Positions 43,930 through 51,745 of a stretch of DNA of 64,000 bases are shown piece after piece. The stretch covers positions 1-64,000 of the forward strand of contig JAVBON010000023.1 in the NCBI GenBank assembly GCA_031550525.1, read 5' to 3'. Position 1 is the stretch's first letter, and each line of letters opens with the position of its first letter. The DNA is from WRHT01 sp031550525. GTDB taxonomy: Bacteria; Desulfobacterota; Desulfovibrionia; Desulfovibrionales; Desulfovibrionaceae. A model generated the notes under the pieces. That model was not told the origin of the DNA and ran no database searches. It saw nothing but the letters and a program-made list of their open reading frames with translations. Both the position numbers and the translations under genes were made by a program.

Positions 43930-44515
43930 AACATTGCAGCCCACGCCTGCAAAACACAAAAACGAACCTTGCAGCCTCCACAGCCCAAACACGAAAAGGT
44001 CCTTGCAGTCTCCACCGTCAAAACAAAAAACTGACCTTGCAGCCTCCACCGGCAAAACGCAAAAAGGCCCTCGCGCCGAGCTGGCGCGGATTACCTGACC
44101 CCGCAGCCCAGCCACCAAAAAACAAAACGGGCCTTGTAGCAGCACTGGCCTTACTTTAATTCCACCGGAAGTTGTTTCGCGATAAGCTTAACACAAACGG
44201 CGAGAGCGCCAATGGCGATCGGATGCAAGGGCCTATGCGGCTTAACCAAAGCGAGACTTTATAGCGCCACCAGGCGCCGCTACGCGGGATTCAATCGCGA
44301 ATCCGCCGCCAGGCCATTGAATCCGCGCCAGGAGCGGCTCCCGGTCCGCGAACCGGGCGCGCGGGGAGTCCAGAGGGGTGGGCGCGAACCCACCCCTCTG
44401 GCGGGGTGAATTTTTGTGCAGAGCGAAGCGCCGCACAAAAAGAGGGGCAAGCGCCCCTCTTTTACCTGCGCGGCTGCGCCGCATCCATATTTATCTTATA
44501 TCCGCCCCAAAGGGC
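43930..44515 (-). repeat. Non-coding dispersed repeat X-Y, copy 2
   Basis: Inverted relative to copy 1. On the minus strand, part X (44515 to 44356) starts directly after the galU stop and contains the identical AGAGGGGC/GCCCCTCT terminator hairpin. The 13-bp hairpin here is CCAGAGGGGTGGG/CCCACCCCTCTGG (44370-44401), differing from copy 1 at two base pairs, both compensated. Part Y (about 44355 to 43930) matches copy 1 in words such as CATTGGCGCTCTCG and ATCGCGAAACAACTT, and ends in the 34-bp array. Confidence 0.75.
43933..44132. repeat. 34-bp tandem repeat within repeat Y, copy 2
   Basis: Four consecutive 34-bp units (43933-43966, 43967-44000, 44001-44034, 44035-44068) begin with TTGCAG-CTCCAC words and end in A-rich stretches. 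A fifth, more diverged unit is displaced at 44099-44132. Thirty-four is not a multiple of three, so a coding origin is unlikely. One related unit (about 35780-35815) is present in the other Y copy, so the array is a local expansion. Confidence 0.75.
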
Positions 44516-44521
44516 TTGCTA

Positions 44522-45394
44522 CTAAGCCCACGGCAGCAACGGCTTGAGCCGCTGCACCAAATCGTACCGCAGGTCTTCGTCTTGCAGGGCGAAGTAGATG
44601 TTGGCGGTGAGGTATTCGGCCCAGTTACCGGCGTCAAAGCGCATACCGCGCAATTTGACGGCCAGCATGCCGCGTTTTTCGGCCAGAAGCTGCAGGCCGT
44701 CGGTAAGCTGAATTTCGCCGCCGTGACCTGGTTTTACCTTATCAATACAGTCGAAGATATCTGGGGTAAGCACGTAGCGGCCCACTATGGCGAGACGCGA
44801 GGGAGCCTCGTTAACCTTGGGTTTTTCCACCAGACTATCCACTTTGAAAATGCCGGGGGAGGTTTCCGTTCCGGCTATAATGCCGTAGCGGCTAACTTCT
44901 TCTTGCGGCACTTCCATAACGCCTATTACGGGCTTGTTTTCACTGCGCGCCACTTCAATAAGCTGGTTTATGCCGGGGTTCATGCCAAACATAAGGTCGT
45001 CGCCCACCATAACGGCAAAGGCGTCGTCATTTTTGCACACGTCGCGGGCGCAGGCCACGGCGTGGCCAAGGCCCAGGGCGCGTTTTTGGCGAATGGATAC
45101 TATATTGGCCATTTCGGCCACTTGGCGCACTATGGCGAGCATTTCCAGCTTTCCAGCCCGCTCAAGCGTGGCTTCCAACTGGAGGTTGTAGTCAAAGTGG
45201 TCTTCAATAACGTTTTTATCGCGGTTGGTAATAAAAACCACGTCTTTTATGCCGGATCGTATGGCTTCTTCCACCACATACTGCACCGCCGGTTTATTAT
45301 AAACCGGGAGCATTTCTTTGGGTATATTCTTGGTGGCAGGTAACGAACGCGTACCCCAACCCGCAACTGGAATAACAACTTTGCTTATCTCCAC
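44522..45394 (-). CDS. galU: UTP-glucose-1-phosphate uridylyltransferase
   Basis: A 290-residue nucleotidyltransferase that makes UDP-glucose for envelope polysaccharides. The N-terminal VIPVAGWGTRSLPATKNIPK (with GxGTR and PKEMLP) and the central MVGDDLMFG are diagnostic for GalU. The start is GTG at 45394, behind AAAGGAGGCGTT. It follows glmM on the same strand by 59 bases, so a small sugar-nucleotide operon is likely. Confidence 0.95.
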   Translation of the reverse strand: MEISKVVIPVAGWGTRSLPATKNIPKEMLPVYNKPAVQYVVEEAIRSGIKDVVFITNRDKNVIEDHFDYNLQLEATLERAGKLEMLAIVRQVAEMANIVSIRQKRALGLGHAVACARDVCKNDDAFAVMVGDDLMFGMNPGINQLIEVARSENKPVIGVMEVPQEEVSRYGIIAGTETSPGIFKVDSLVEKPKVNEAPSRLAIVGRYVLTPDIFDCIDKVKPGHGGEIQLTDGLQLLAEKRGMLAVKLRGMRFDAGNWAEYLTANIYFALQDEDLRYDLVQRLKPLLPWA

Positions 45395-45453
45395 AACGCC
45401 TCCTTTGCCGGCAATATTTGCGTTGCCGTTGTATTTTAACCTTCTTAAGGATT

Positions 45454-46806
45454 TTAAGCCAAATCAGCCTGGGCCGCTTCCACCACAGTTTCGGCAAGGG
45501 CCCGAACCTTGTCTTCGTTTTCGCCTTCCACCATCACCCGCAGCAGGTTTTCGGTGCCGGAATAGCGCAGCAGCACACGCCCGCGCCCTTTAAGGTCTTT
45601 TTCCGCCTCCTGCGAGGCCTTTTTTATGGACGGACATTCGTCCAAATTTTTCTTCTCCTTAACCGGCACATTTATAAGCACCTGCGGGAATAGATCCAGA
45701 AGACCGGCCAGTTGGGAGAGCGTCCTGCCGCTCTCGCGCATTATGCGCAGCACTTGCAGGCTGGCCAGAAGCCCGTCGCCGGTGGTGCCGTAATTCATAA
45801 ATATCAGGTGGCCAGATTGCTCGCCGCCCAGGGCCAGCCCCTGGCTGCGCATGGCCTCGGCCACATAGCGGTCGCCAACGGGCGTGCGCACCAGCTCGCC
45901 CCCTATGTCGCGCATGAACACTTCAAGGGCCATGTTGCTCATAACCGTTGCTACCAGTTTGTTGCCTGGGAGCTTGCCTTTAAGCAGCAAATCTTGCGCG
46001 CAAATGGCCATTATCTGGTCGCCATCCAGAATAACGCCATTTTCGTCCACCAGTATTACGCGGTCAGCGTCACCATCCAGCGCTATGCCAACATCGGCCC
46101 GGCTGGATTTAAGCTGCTCCGCCGTCACTTCGGGGTGGAGCGAGCCGCACAGGTGGTTTATATTTTTGCCGTCAGGGCTTACGCCTATGCTCACCACATC
46201 GGCTCCAAGCTCTTCCAGGGCCATGGGCGCCACCTTGTAGCCGGCCCCGTTGGCGCAGTCTATTACCACGCGCATGCCGTCCAGCGACAAATGCTCCGGA
46301 AAGCTGTTCTTTATAGCCACTATATAGCGGCCAAGAGCGTCGGTTATTCTTCTGGCCTTGCCCACTTCGTTGGATGGCGGAAATTCCCACTTCCAGCGCG
46401 GGTCAAGCACCATATCGGTCATTTTGTCTTCAACGCTGTCCGCCAGCTTGTAGCCGTTGCAATCGAAAAATTTTATGCCGTTATCCTGATACGGGTTGTG
46501 CGAGGCGGAAATAACCACGCCGAAATCGGCCTGCATGTTGCGCGTAATAAAGGCTATGGCCGGTGTGGGCAAAGGCCCTACCTGATAAACATCCAGCCCC
46601 GAGGCGCAAAAGCCGGAGGTAAGCGCGCTTTCAAAAATATAGCCGGACAAACGCGTATCTTTGCCTATAACAACCTTATGGCGTTTTTTGTCTTTTTTCT
46701 GAAAATACATTCCTGCCGCAAGGCCCAAGCGCAAGGCCAGCCCCGGCAGCATCGGGTACTCGTTAACCTGACCGCGCATTCCATCCGTGCCGAAAAGTCT
46801 TCCCAT
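45454..46806 (-). CDS. glmM: Phosphoglucosamine mutase
   Basis: A 450-residue enzyme that interconverts glucosamine-6-P and glucosamine-1-P on the way to UDP-GlcNAc. It has the phosphoserine loop VISASHNP (Ser102), the metal-binding DGDADR (about 242-247) and the C-terminal phosphate-binding RYSGTENLLRVM. The beginning MGRLFGTDGMRG is typical GlmM. The ATG at 46806 has AAAGG upstream. Confidence 0.96.
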   Translation of the reverse strand: MGRLFGTDGMRGQVNEYPMLPGLALRLGLAAGMYFQKKDKKRHKVVIGKDTRLSGYIFESALTSGFCASGLDVYQVGPLPTPAIAFITRNMQADFGVVISASHNPYQDNGIKFFDCNGYKLADSVEDKMTDMVLDPRWKWEFPPSNEVGKARRITDALGRYIVAIKNSFPEHLSLDGMRVVIDCANGAGYKVAPMALEELGADVVSIGVSPDGKNINHLCGSLHPEVTAEQLKSSRADVGIALDGDADRVILVDENGVILDGDQIMAICAQDLLLKGKLPGNKLVATVMSNMALEVFMRDIGGELVRTPVGDRYVAEAMRSQGLALGGEQSGHLIFMNYGTTGDGLLASLQVLRIMRESGRTLSQLAGLLDLFPQVLINVPVKEKKNLDECPSIKKASQEAEKDLKGRGRVLLRYSGTENLLRVMVEGENEDKVRALAETVVEAAQADLA

Positions 46807-47150
46807 TATATATAAGCCTTTACAATTATTAAGATGTAATTTTTCACAATTAAGATATCCGTTACTTATACATTACGCGAATAACATGTGATAATTCAAG
46901 TAAAACAAACACAAAAGCGTAAAAAAAGCCGGATATGCCATAACAATACTTTTTAATTGATAAAAAGGGAACGCCTTATAAATAGCGTTCCCTTTGATTA
47001 AAGGCAAAAACACATCAGATGCTCATGCGCGCCGGGTGGGTAAAGTGCCTGCTCCCGCCCCGCCGTGGCGGGAAACGTAAAAAAGCCCCAACCAGGCCGC
47101 GCGTTGACGCCCTGACGGAGGCATATCAGTAGGCAAGTCTCCGTTTTACC
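46807..47150. other. Intergenic region upstream of glmM
   Basis: AT-rich next to glmM (its promoter should be here) and GC-rich near 47.05 kb. Apart from the terminator at 46964-46995 I see no gene or RNA. Confidence 0.4.
46964..46995 (-). terminator. Terminator of the YedE operon
   Basis: AAAGGGAACGC pairs with GCGTTCCCTTT over 11 bases around a ten-base loop and is followed on the minus strand by TTTTTATC. It lies about 155 bases after the last gene of the YedE operon. Confidence 0.75.
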
Positions 47151-48107
47151 CTATCGCGCCATATCTTCCTGCAAGGCAAGGCGCAGGCCGCCGGGCAACT
47201 GGGCCAGCAGCTCGCTTATTTGAGTGGCGGGCGTGGGCTGGGCAAGTTGGCCCATAAAACGGTTAGCCATGGCGGCCAGCGTGCAGGCCTCAAGCATTGG
47301 GTAGCCGGCGCTCAAAAGGGCGCTGGCGGCTCCGGCCACGGTATCTCCGGTGCCGCCTATGGGCTCGAGGTGCGGCACCATGGGGTAGGATACGTCGCGC
47401 AGTATGCGGCCGTTTTGCGCCAGCAGATCGCGGCTGCCTTTTACCAGCATAAAACGGGCGGCGTTGCCGTGCTCGTGGGCGCGGGCTACAAGGGCAGGGG
47501 CGTCTGCCTCTTCGGCCAGCAGAAAGCCGCGGGTATAAAAGGGGTGCGGGGCGTTTTCATCGGCCAGAAAGGCCAACTCGCCCAGATCCGGCGTGAAGAG
47601 ATCGTAAGAGGCGGCATAGCCGCTCATTTTTGCGGCATACATGTACCCGGCGTCGGCGCAGAGTATGGGCTTTTGCGGCAAGGCCTCCAGGGCCATGAGC
47701 ACACGGTTGTGCCAATCCACATCCGGCAGCAGGTAATGAAAGGTGATGCCCCAGCCGGAATACCTGGCGGCGTTGTCGCACAGGTGCCTGTACACCAGCC
47801 TGCTGCCCTCGCCCTTGCCGTTGTCTCCGGCAATAAGCACGTGGGGGCAATCTATATCCATCTCGTTGCAAAGCAAACCGGCAGAGGCAGCCAAAGCCGG
47901 AGTGCCGCGCCCCAAGGGCAGATAATGCGGCGCGGCGTGCTGGTCGAAGTTATGTATAACCAGTGAATCAGGCGGAATATCCGGCCAAGGGTCCCTATTG
48001 TCCAAATCGGAACGAAGGGCCTTGGCCGAGGCCAGCTTTACGCTTACGCGCCCCTGCAACAGAGTGGGGTTCTCCGAGGGGTAGGTGCCGCAAATCAGCC
48101 AAGGCAT
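47151..48107 (-). CDS. YjeF-C/ribokinase-fold protein (NAD(P)HX dehydratase-like sugar kinase)
   Basis: A 318-residue ribokinase-fold protein. The C-terminal GGTGDTVAGAASALL is the ATP/anion-hole motif of the YjeF C-terminal (NAD(P)H-hydrate dehydratase) and related kinase families. The N-terminal half is divergent, so the true substrate is unclear. It overlaps the DUF3343 gene by 13 bases and ends the yedE-tusA-DUF3343 operon, which suggests a role in the same sulfur or selenium process. It is not a full YjeF fusion; the N-terminal epimerase domain is missing. Confidence 0.7.
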   Translation of the reverse strand: MPWLICGTYPSENPTLLQGRVSVKLASAKALRSDLDNRDPWPDIPPDSLVIHNFDQHAAPHYLPLGRGTPALAASAGLLCNEMDIDCPHVLIAGDNGKGEGSRLVYRHLCDNAARYSGWGITFHYLLPDVDWHNRVLMALEALPQKPILCADAGYMYAAKMSGYAASYDLFTPDLGELAFLADENAPHPFYTRGFLLAEEADAPALVARAHEHGNAARFMLVKGSRDLLAQNGRILRDVSYPMVPHLEPIGGTGDTVAGAASALLSAGYPMLEACTLAAMANRFMGQLAQPTPATQISELLAQLPGGLRLALQEDMAR

Positions 48108-48664
48108 CGCTTGGCCTCGTCAAAAGCAAGCTGCAATGCATAGCCGCACAGGGTGCGCCCATGCTCCAATGGGGGGGCGGCCTCATACAGCCCTTTGCCC
48201 ACAAGAAGCGAGGCCAGATAAGGCACGTCGGGGCAACCGCCGCCGGAAACGTTGACGATAAGCCTGTTTTGTTTTTCCACTGTAATTTTCATGTTTGCCG
48301 CCCTCACCATAAGATATTGCCCGTAGTCCGTGTGCTGATAAACGGATACCGGTTCCAGCAGTTCATCAGAAACGGGCAACATTTGCAAGGGCGTTATACG
48401 CGCGGCCGATAAAACGGCCATGGCCGCCGGGCCGGACACCAGCGGAAACTCTATTACCAAGTCGCACCCGGTGCGCAAATGCGTGGGCGGCGCCTTTACA
48501 GTTACCGCAAGACCAGCCTTTTTAAGGGCTTCTTCCGCCTTTATTACGTCACCGGTGTGCTCAAACAGCAAAATGCCACGCCCTTGCGGGGCCGCCTGTT
48601 TTTTGGCGGCCCCACCAGAACGGGGTATTTTTGCCAATGCGCTAAAAACGGCTTTCAAGCTCAT
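48095..48664 (-). CDS. DUF3343 (putative Se/S-carrier-like) protein
   Basis: A 189-residue protein with a DUF3343 domain in the N-terminal half (GILLFEHTGDVIKAEEALKK, APPTHLRTGCDLVIEFP). The C-terminal part has GGGCPDVPYLA, whose glycine/cysteine motif recalls persulfide-carrier proteins. DUF3343 genes co-occur with selenium-utilisation genes in comparative genomics. It overlaps tusA-like by ATGA and the kinase-like gene by 13 bases. Biochemical function is unknown. Confidence 0.75.
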   Translation of the reverse strand: MSLKAVFSALAKIPRSGGAAKKQAAPQGRGILLFEHTGDVIKAEEALKKAGLAVTVKAPPTHLRTGCDLVIEFPLVSGPAAMAVLSAARITPLQMLPVSDELLEPVSVYQHTDYGQYLMVRAANMKITVEKQNRLIVNVSGGGCPDVPYLASLLVGKGLYEAAPPLEHGRTLCGYALQLAFDEAKRCLG

Positions 48665-48870
48665 TTTTTGCTCAGCTCAATTTTGGTCTCATCGCCAGCG
48701 GTAACGCTCACTTCCCATTTAAGCTGTTTGGCGGCGCGGCTGATGTTCTCAACGCTGGCCCCGCAGTCCGTCAGCACTACAATTCTGTCATCGGTTCCGG
48801 CCTCCATGGCCTTTTTAGCCATGAGCATGGGTTGGGGGCAGGAAAGCCCGCGTGTATCTATATTTTTCAT
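48661..48870 (-). CDS. TusA/SirA-like sulfur (selenium) carrier protein
   Basis: A 69-residue TusA-fold protein with the canonical N-terminal DTRGLSCPQPMLMAKKAM, where the single cysteine in CPxP carries persulfide or perselenide. The ATG at 48870 follows AGGAGCGCAAT. It lies between yedE and DUF3343, the arrangement called YedF-like in selenium-using anaerobes. Confidence 0.92.
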   Translation of the reverse strand: MKNIDTRGLSCPQPMLMAKKAMEAGTDDRIVVLTDCGASVENISRAAKQLKWEVSVTAGDETKIELSKK

Positions 48871-48928
48871 ATTGCGCTCCTGATCTTCGTGTGTATTGCA
48901 AGGCGTAACGCCATCAACCAGCCAGGCC

Positions 48929-50020
48929 CTAAGCCTTGTTCCGGTTAAGGAAGCCTATGGCCAGCAAAACCGCCATACCTATAATCACCGCCACGGGGCC
49001 GTTGGCGCTGGGCCCGGCGGCGGAGCTGGCCAGGCCGAAGTTATGGGCGCAGGCGGCGCCGGCCACCATGCCCAGCACAAAAACGGCGGCGTCGGAATCG
49101 CCTTCTCCACTCAGGAAAAGCTGACGTCCGGGGCAGCCGCCGGCCAGAGCGAAAGCCAGGCCGGCCATGGCCATGCCGCCGAAGTTCCAAAGCCAGTCGT
49201 TATGCGCAACCGGCTGCCCGCTAAAACCGGGGTTGAACTGCCCGAAAACAAGGTTGGCGGCAAAAGCGGCCAGCACCAGCGCGGCCACCCCGGCGAACAG
49301 ATGCAACTGCCGGAACAGAAAAAGGTCACGCAGGGCGCCCATGGTGCAAAAGCGGCTGCGCTGGGCCAAAAAGCCTATAACCAGGCTGAAGCCCAGGGAT
49401 ATATACAAGGGCGCATGCGAAGCGCCGGGGCCGCTGGCGGAATAAAAAAGTATGCCGCTCGCCGGGCTGCCTTGCACCGGCGGAAAAATAAGGCGCAGAG
49501 CCAGCAAACCCAAAATGATGAGGGGGAATACGAAACCGGTGAAGCGCGTCTGCCTGGTGCTGGCCCCCAGGCTGTACCCGGCGCGCAGAAACAATGTGCC
49601 GACAAACACGCCAGCGCCAAGACCTGCCAGCCCTATAACGGCGTTCCAGTCGCCACCGGCCAGGCGCAGCAAGGCGCGCCAGGGGCAGCCTAAAAATACC
49701 AACGCGCCAATCATGGCCAGCATGCCCAGCACAAATCGCTGCACAGGGGCGGAGCCGCCGCGCGACCTGAAATCGCCAAAAAGCAGGGAGGCGGCAAAGG
49801 CCCCAAGGCACAGCCCCAGAATTTCCGGCCGCAGGTATTGCACTATGGCCGCGCGGTGCAACCCCAGCGAGCCGGCGATATCGCGCTCAAAGCAGGCCAC
49901 GCAGATGCCCATATTGCCTGGGTTGCCAAAATGCTGCAAAGCGGAAGCCATAAGTCCTATAACCAAACCCACCCCAATAACGCCTGGAGTAGCCGCAAAC
50001 AAGTTTTTCGATTTCAGCAC
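48929..50020 (-). CDS. yedE: YedE-family selenium/sulfur transporter
   Basis: A 363-residue polytopic membrane protein of the YeeE/YedE family. Conserved cysteines lie in GNMGICVACFERD, LGCPWRALLRL, RSRFCTMGALRD and GGCPGRQLFLSGEGD, the set seen in YedE proteins associated with selenium metabolism. The start is GTG at 50020, fixed by GGAGAAAAATC. It leads the operon. Thiosulfate or another reduced sulfur species is an alternative cargo to selenium. Confidence 0.88.
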   Translation of the reverse strand: MLKSKNLFAATPGVIGVGLVIGLMASALQHFGNPGNMGICVACFERDIAGSLGLHRAAIVQYLRPEILGLCLGAFAASLLFGDFRSRGGSAPVQRFVLGMLAMIGALVFLGCPWRALLRLAGGDWNAVIGLAGLGAGVFVGTLFLRAGYSLGASTRQTRFTGFVFPLIILGLLALRLIFPPVQGSPASGILFYSASGPGASHAPLYISLGFSLVIGFLAQRSRFCTMGALRDLFLFRQLHLFAGVAALVLAAFAANLVFGQFNPGFSGQPVAHNDWLWNFGGMAMAGLAFALAGGCPGRQLFLSGEGDSDAAVFVLGMVAGAACAHNFGLASSAAGPSANGPVAVIIGMAVLLAIGFLNRNKA

Positions 50021-50269
50021 GATTTTTCTCCGTTTATCATCGGCACACCCGCCCGCAACAACGCGGGCAGCCATATTTCCGCATCATTACCGTAAGGGCG
50101 TGATAATGTTAAATTCATTTTTAAGCTTGCGGAGTACGTTTGTAATAGGTTTTCTCTATACCAAGCATCGTCAGACTAAAAATAATCTGAAAATTCAACC
50201 TGAGCCCACCCTTGCGCATTGGCTCCCTTGGGTATAAAAAATGCGCAATCAAAAGCGTAAGGAGCCGCC

Positions 50270-50764
50270 ATGCCCGTGGAAGACGTGAAAAACTATCTGG
50301 AACAATGGAACAAAGGCAAAGACGTGCGGGAGTTTGAAGTTTCCAGCGCTACCGTTGAGCTGGCGGCTCTGGCGCTGGGGGTGGATGGCGCGCGCATAGC
50401 CAAAACCCTTGCCTTCAGGGCCCCGCAGGAAACCACGCCCGGCGGCCTGCCCGCGCTGCTGGTAGTATGCGCGGGCGACGCCAAGGTTGATAACGCCAAG
50501 TTCAAAAACCGCTTCGGCCTAAAGGCCAAAATGTTGGGGCCAGACGAGGTAAAAGCCGCCACCGGCCACGCCGTGGGCGGGGTCTGCCCCTTTGCCGTAA
50601 ACAATGCTCTGGCCGAAATTTATCTGGACGAATCCCTAAAGCGCTTCACAACAGTGTTCCCTGCTTGCGGCAGCTCCAACTCGGCCATAGAAATGACCTG
50701 CGGTGAGCTTGAGGAGTGCTCGCGGGCATTGGGGTGGGTTGACATATGCAGGTTGGGGCAGTAG
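50270..50764 (+). CDS. YbaK/ProX-family aminoacyl-tRNA deacylase-like protein
   Basis: A 164-residue protein with the YbaK/EbsC fold (AKTLAFRA, KVDNAKFKNRFG, GHAVGGVCPFAVN, FPACGSSNSAIEM). Relatives hydrolyse misacylated tRNAs such as Cys-tRNA(Pro). The ATG at 50270 follows AAGGAGCCGCC. It diverges from yedE and stands apart from the repair genes that follow. Confidence 0.9.
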   Translation: MPVEDVKNYLEQWNKGKDVREFEVSSATVELAALALGVDGARIAKTLAFRAPQETTPGGLPALLVVCAGDAKVDNAKFKNRFGLKAKMLGPDEVKAATGHAVGGVCPFAVNNALAEIYLDESLKRFTTVFPACGSSNSAIEMTCGELEECSRALGWVDICRLGQ

Positions 50765-50957
50765 CGGGCAGTATTGCATTATAATGTCCCAGAAGTGCCC
50801 TTCTGTTTTATTATCCCGCCCCGGAGGGCACTCCCGGCACACTATTACATTAAAAAACTTTTCCACGCTTGCAAAGCGCCTTCCACCCGCGTATATTTCC
50901 TTATCAATTTTTTAGGGGAGGGCCAGCCCTCCCCCTTCTGGCGTTTACGAGGTGAAC

Positions 50958-51722
50958 ATGAAGCTATATTCTTGGAACGTAAACGGTTTCCGCGCCATTA
51001 GCGCAAAGCCGGACTGGCAATGGTTTCCGGCCTGCGGCGCGGATATTGTCGGCCTGCAAGAGACCAAGACCGAAAAACACCAGGTGGCGGAAGAGCACCA
51101 AACTCCGGCGGGTTATACCTCTTATTGGCTCTCGGCCCAGCGCAAGGGCTATTCCGGCGTGGCTGTTTTTTCCAAAGCCAGGCCGCTGGCCGAGCGTTAC
51201 GAATTGCCAGACCCCGCCTGGCAAGGCGAGGGCCGTCTTATTCACTTGGAATATCCGGCTTTTCATTACATGAACGTATACTTCCCCAACGGGCAAAACG
51301 GCGACGAGCGCCTTGTCTACAAAATGGGTTATTACGACGCATGGCTCGCCTACGCGCAAGAACTGCGCAAAAGCAAACCAATAGTGGTGTGCGGCGACTT
51401 TAACACCGCCCACACGCCCATGGATATAGCCCGCCCCAAAGAAAACGAAAAAACCTCCGGCTTTTTGCCCATGGAGCGGGCCTGGCTGGATAAACTGGTG
51501 GCCGCTGGCTATACCGACACCTTTCGCCACTGCAACCCCGATATGAAAGAGGCTTACTCCTGGTGGTCCTTCCGCATGAAAGCGCGAGAGCGCAATGTTG
51601 GCTGGAGAATAGACTACTTTTTCGTATCAGACGAACTGAAAGACAAAATTAAAAACGCCTGGATCGAACCAGCCGTTACCGGTTCCGACCATTGCCCCAT
51701 CGGACTTGAACTGGATGTTTAG
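50958..51722 (+). CDS. xth: Exodeoxyribonuclease III
   Basis: A 254-residue AP endonuclease/3'-5' exonuclease of the ExoIII family for base-excision repair. It shows MKLYSWNVNGFRA, GLQETKT with the metal-binding Glu, VVCGDFNTAH, GWRIDYFFVS and the terminal SDHCPIGLEL. I use the ATG at 50958, nine bases after GAGG; a GTG two codons upstream is less likely. It lies 24 bases before mfd and may be cotranscribed with it. Confidence 0.95.
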   Translation: MKLYSWNVNGFRAISAKPDWQWFPACGADIVGLQETKTEKHQVAEEHQTPAGYTSYWLSAQRKGYSGVAVFSKARPLAERYELPDPAWQGEGRLIHLEYPAFHYMNVYFPNGQNGDERLVYKMGYYDAWLAYAQELRKSKPIVVCGDFNTAHTPMDIARPKENEKTSGFLPMERAWLDKLVAAGYTDTFRHCNPDMKEAYSWWSFRMKARERNVGWRIDYFFVSDELKDKIKNAWIEPAVTGSDHCPIGLELDV

Positions 51723-51745
51723 CCTTTTACCGGCGCCGGAACAAT

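Noticed and set aside
43795..44145. Minus-strand frame with repeated GPFCF-like segments
   Set aside because: It is produced by the 34-bp tandem repeat, whose length shifts frame from unit to unit; it also overlaps the end of the small membrane-protein gene.
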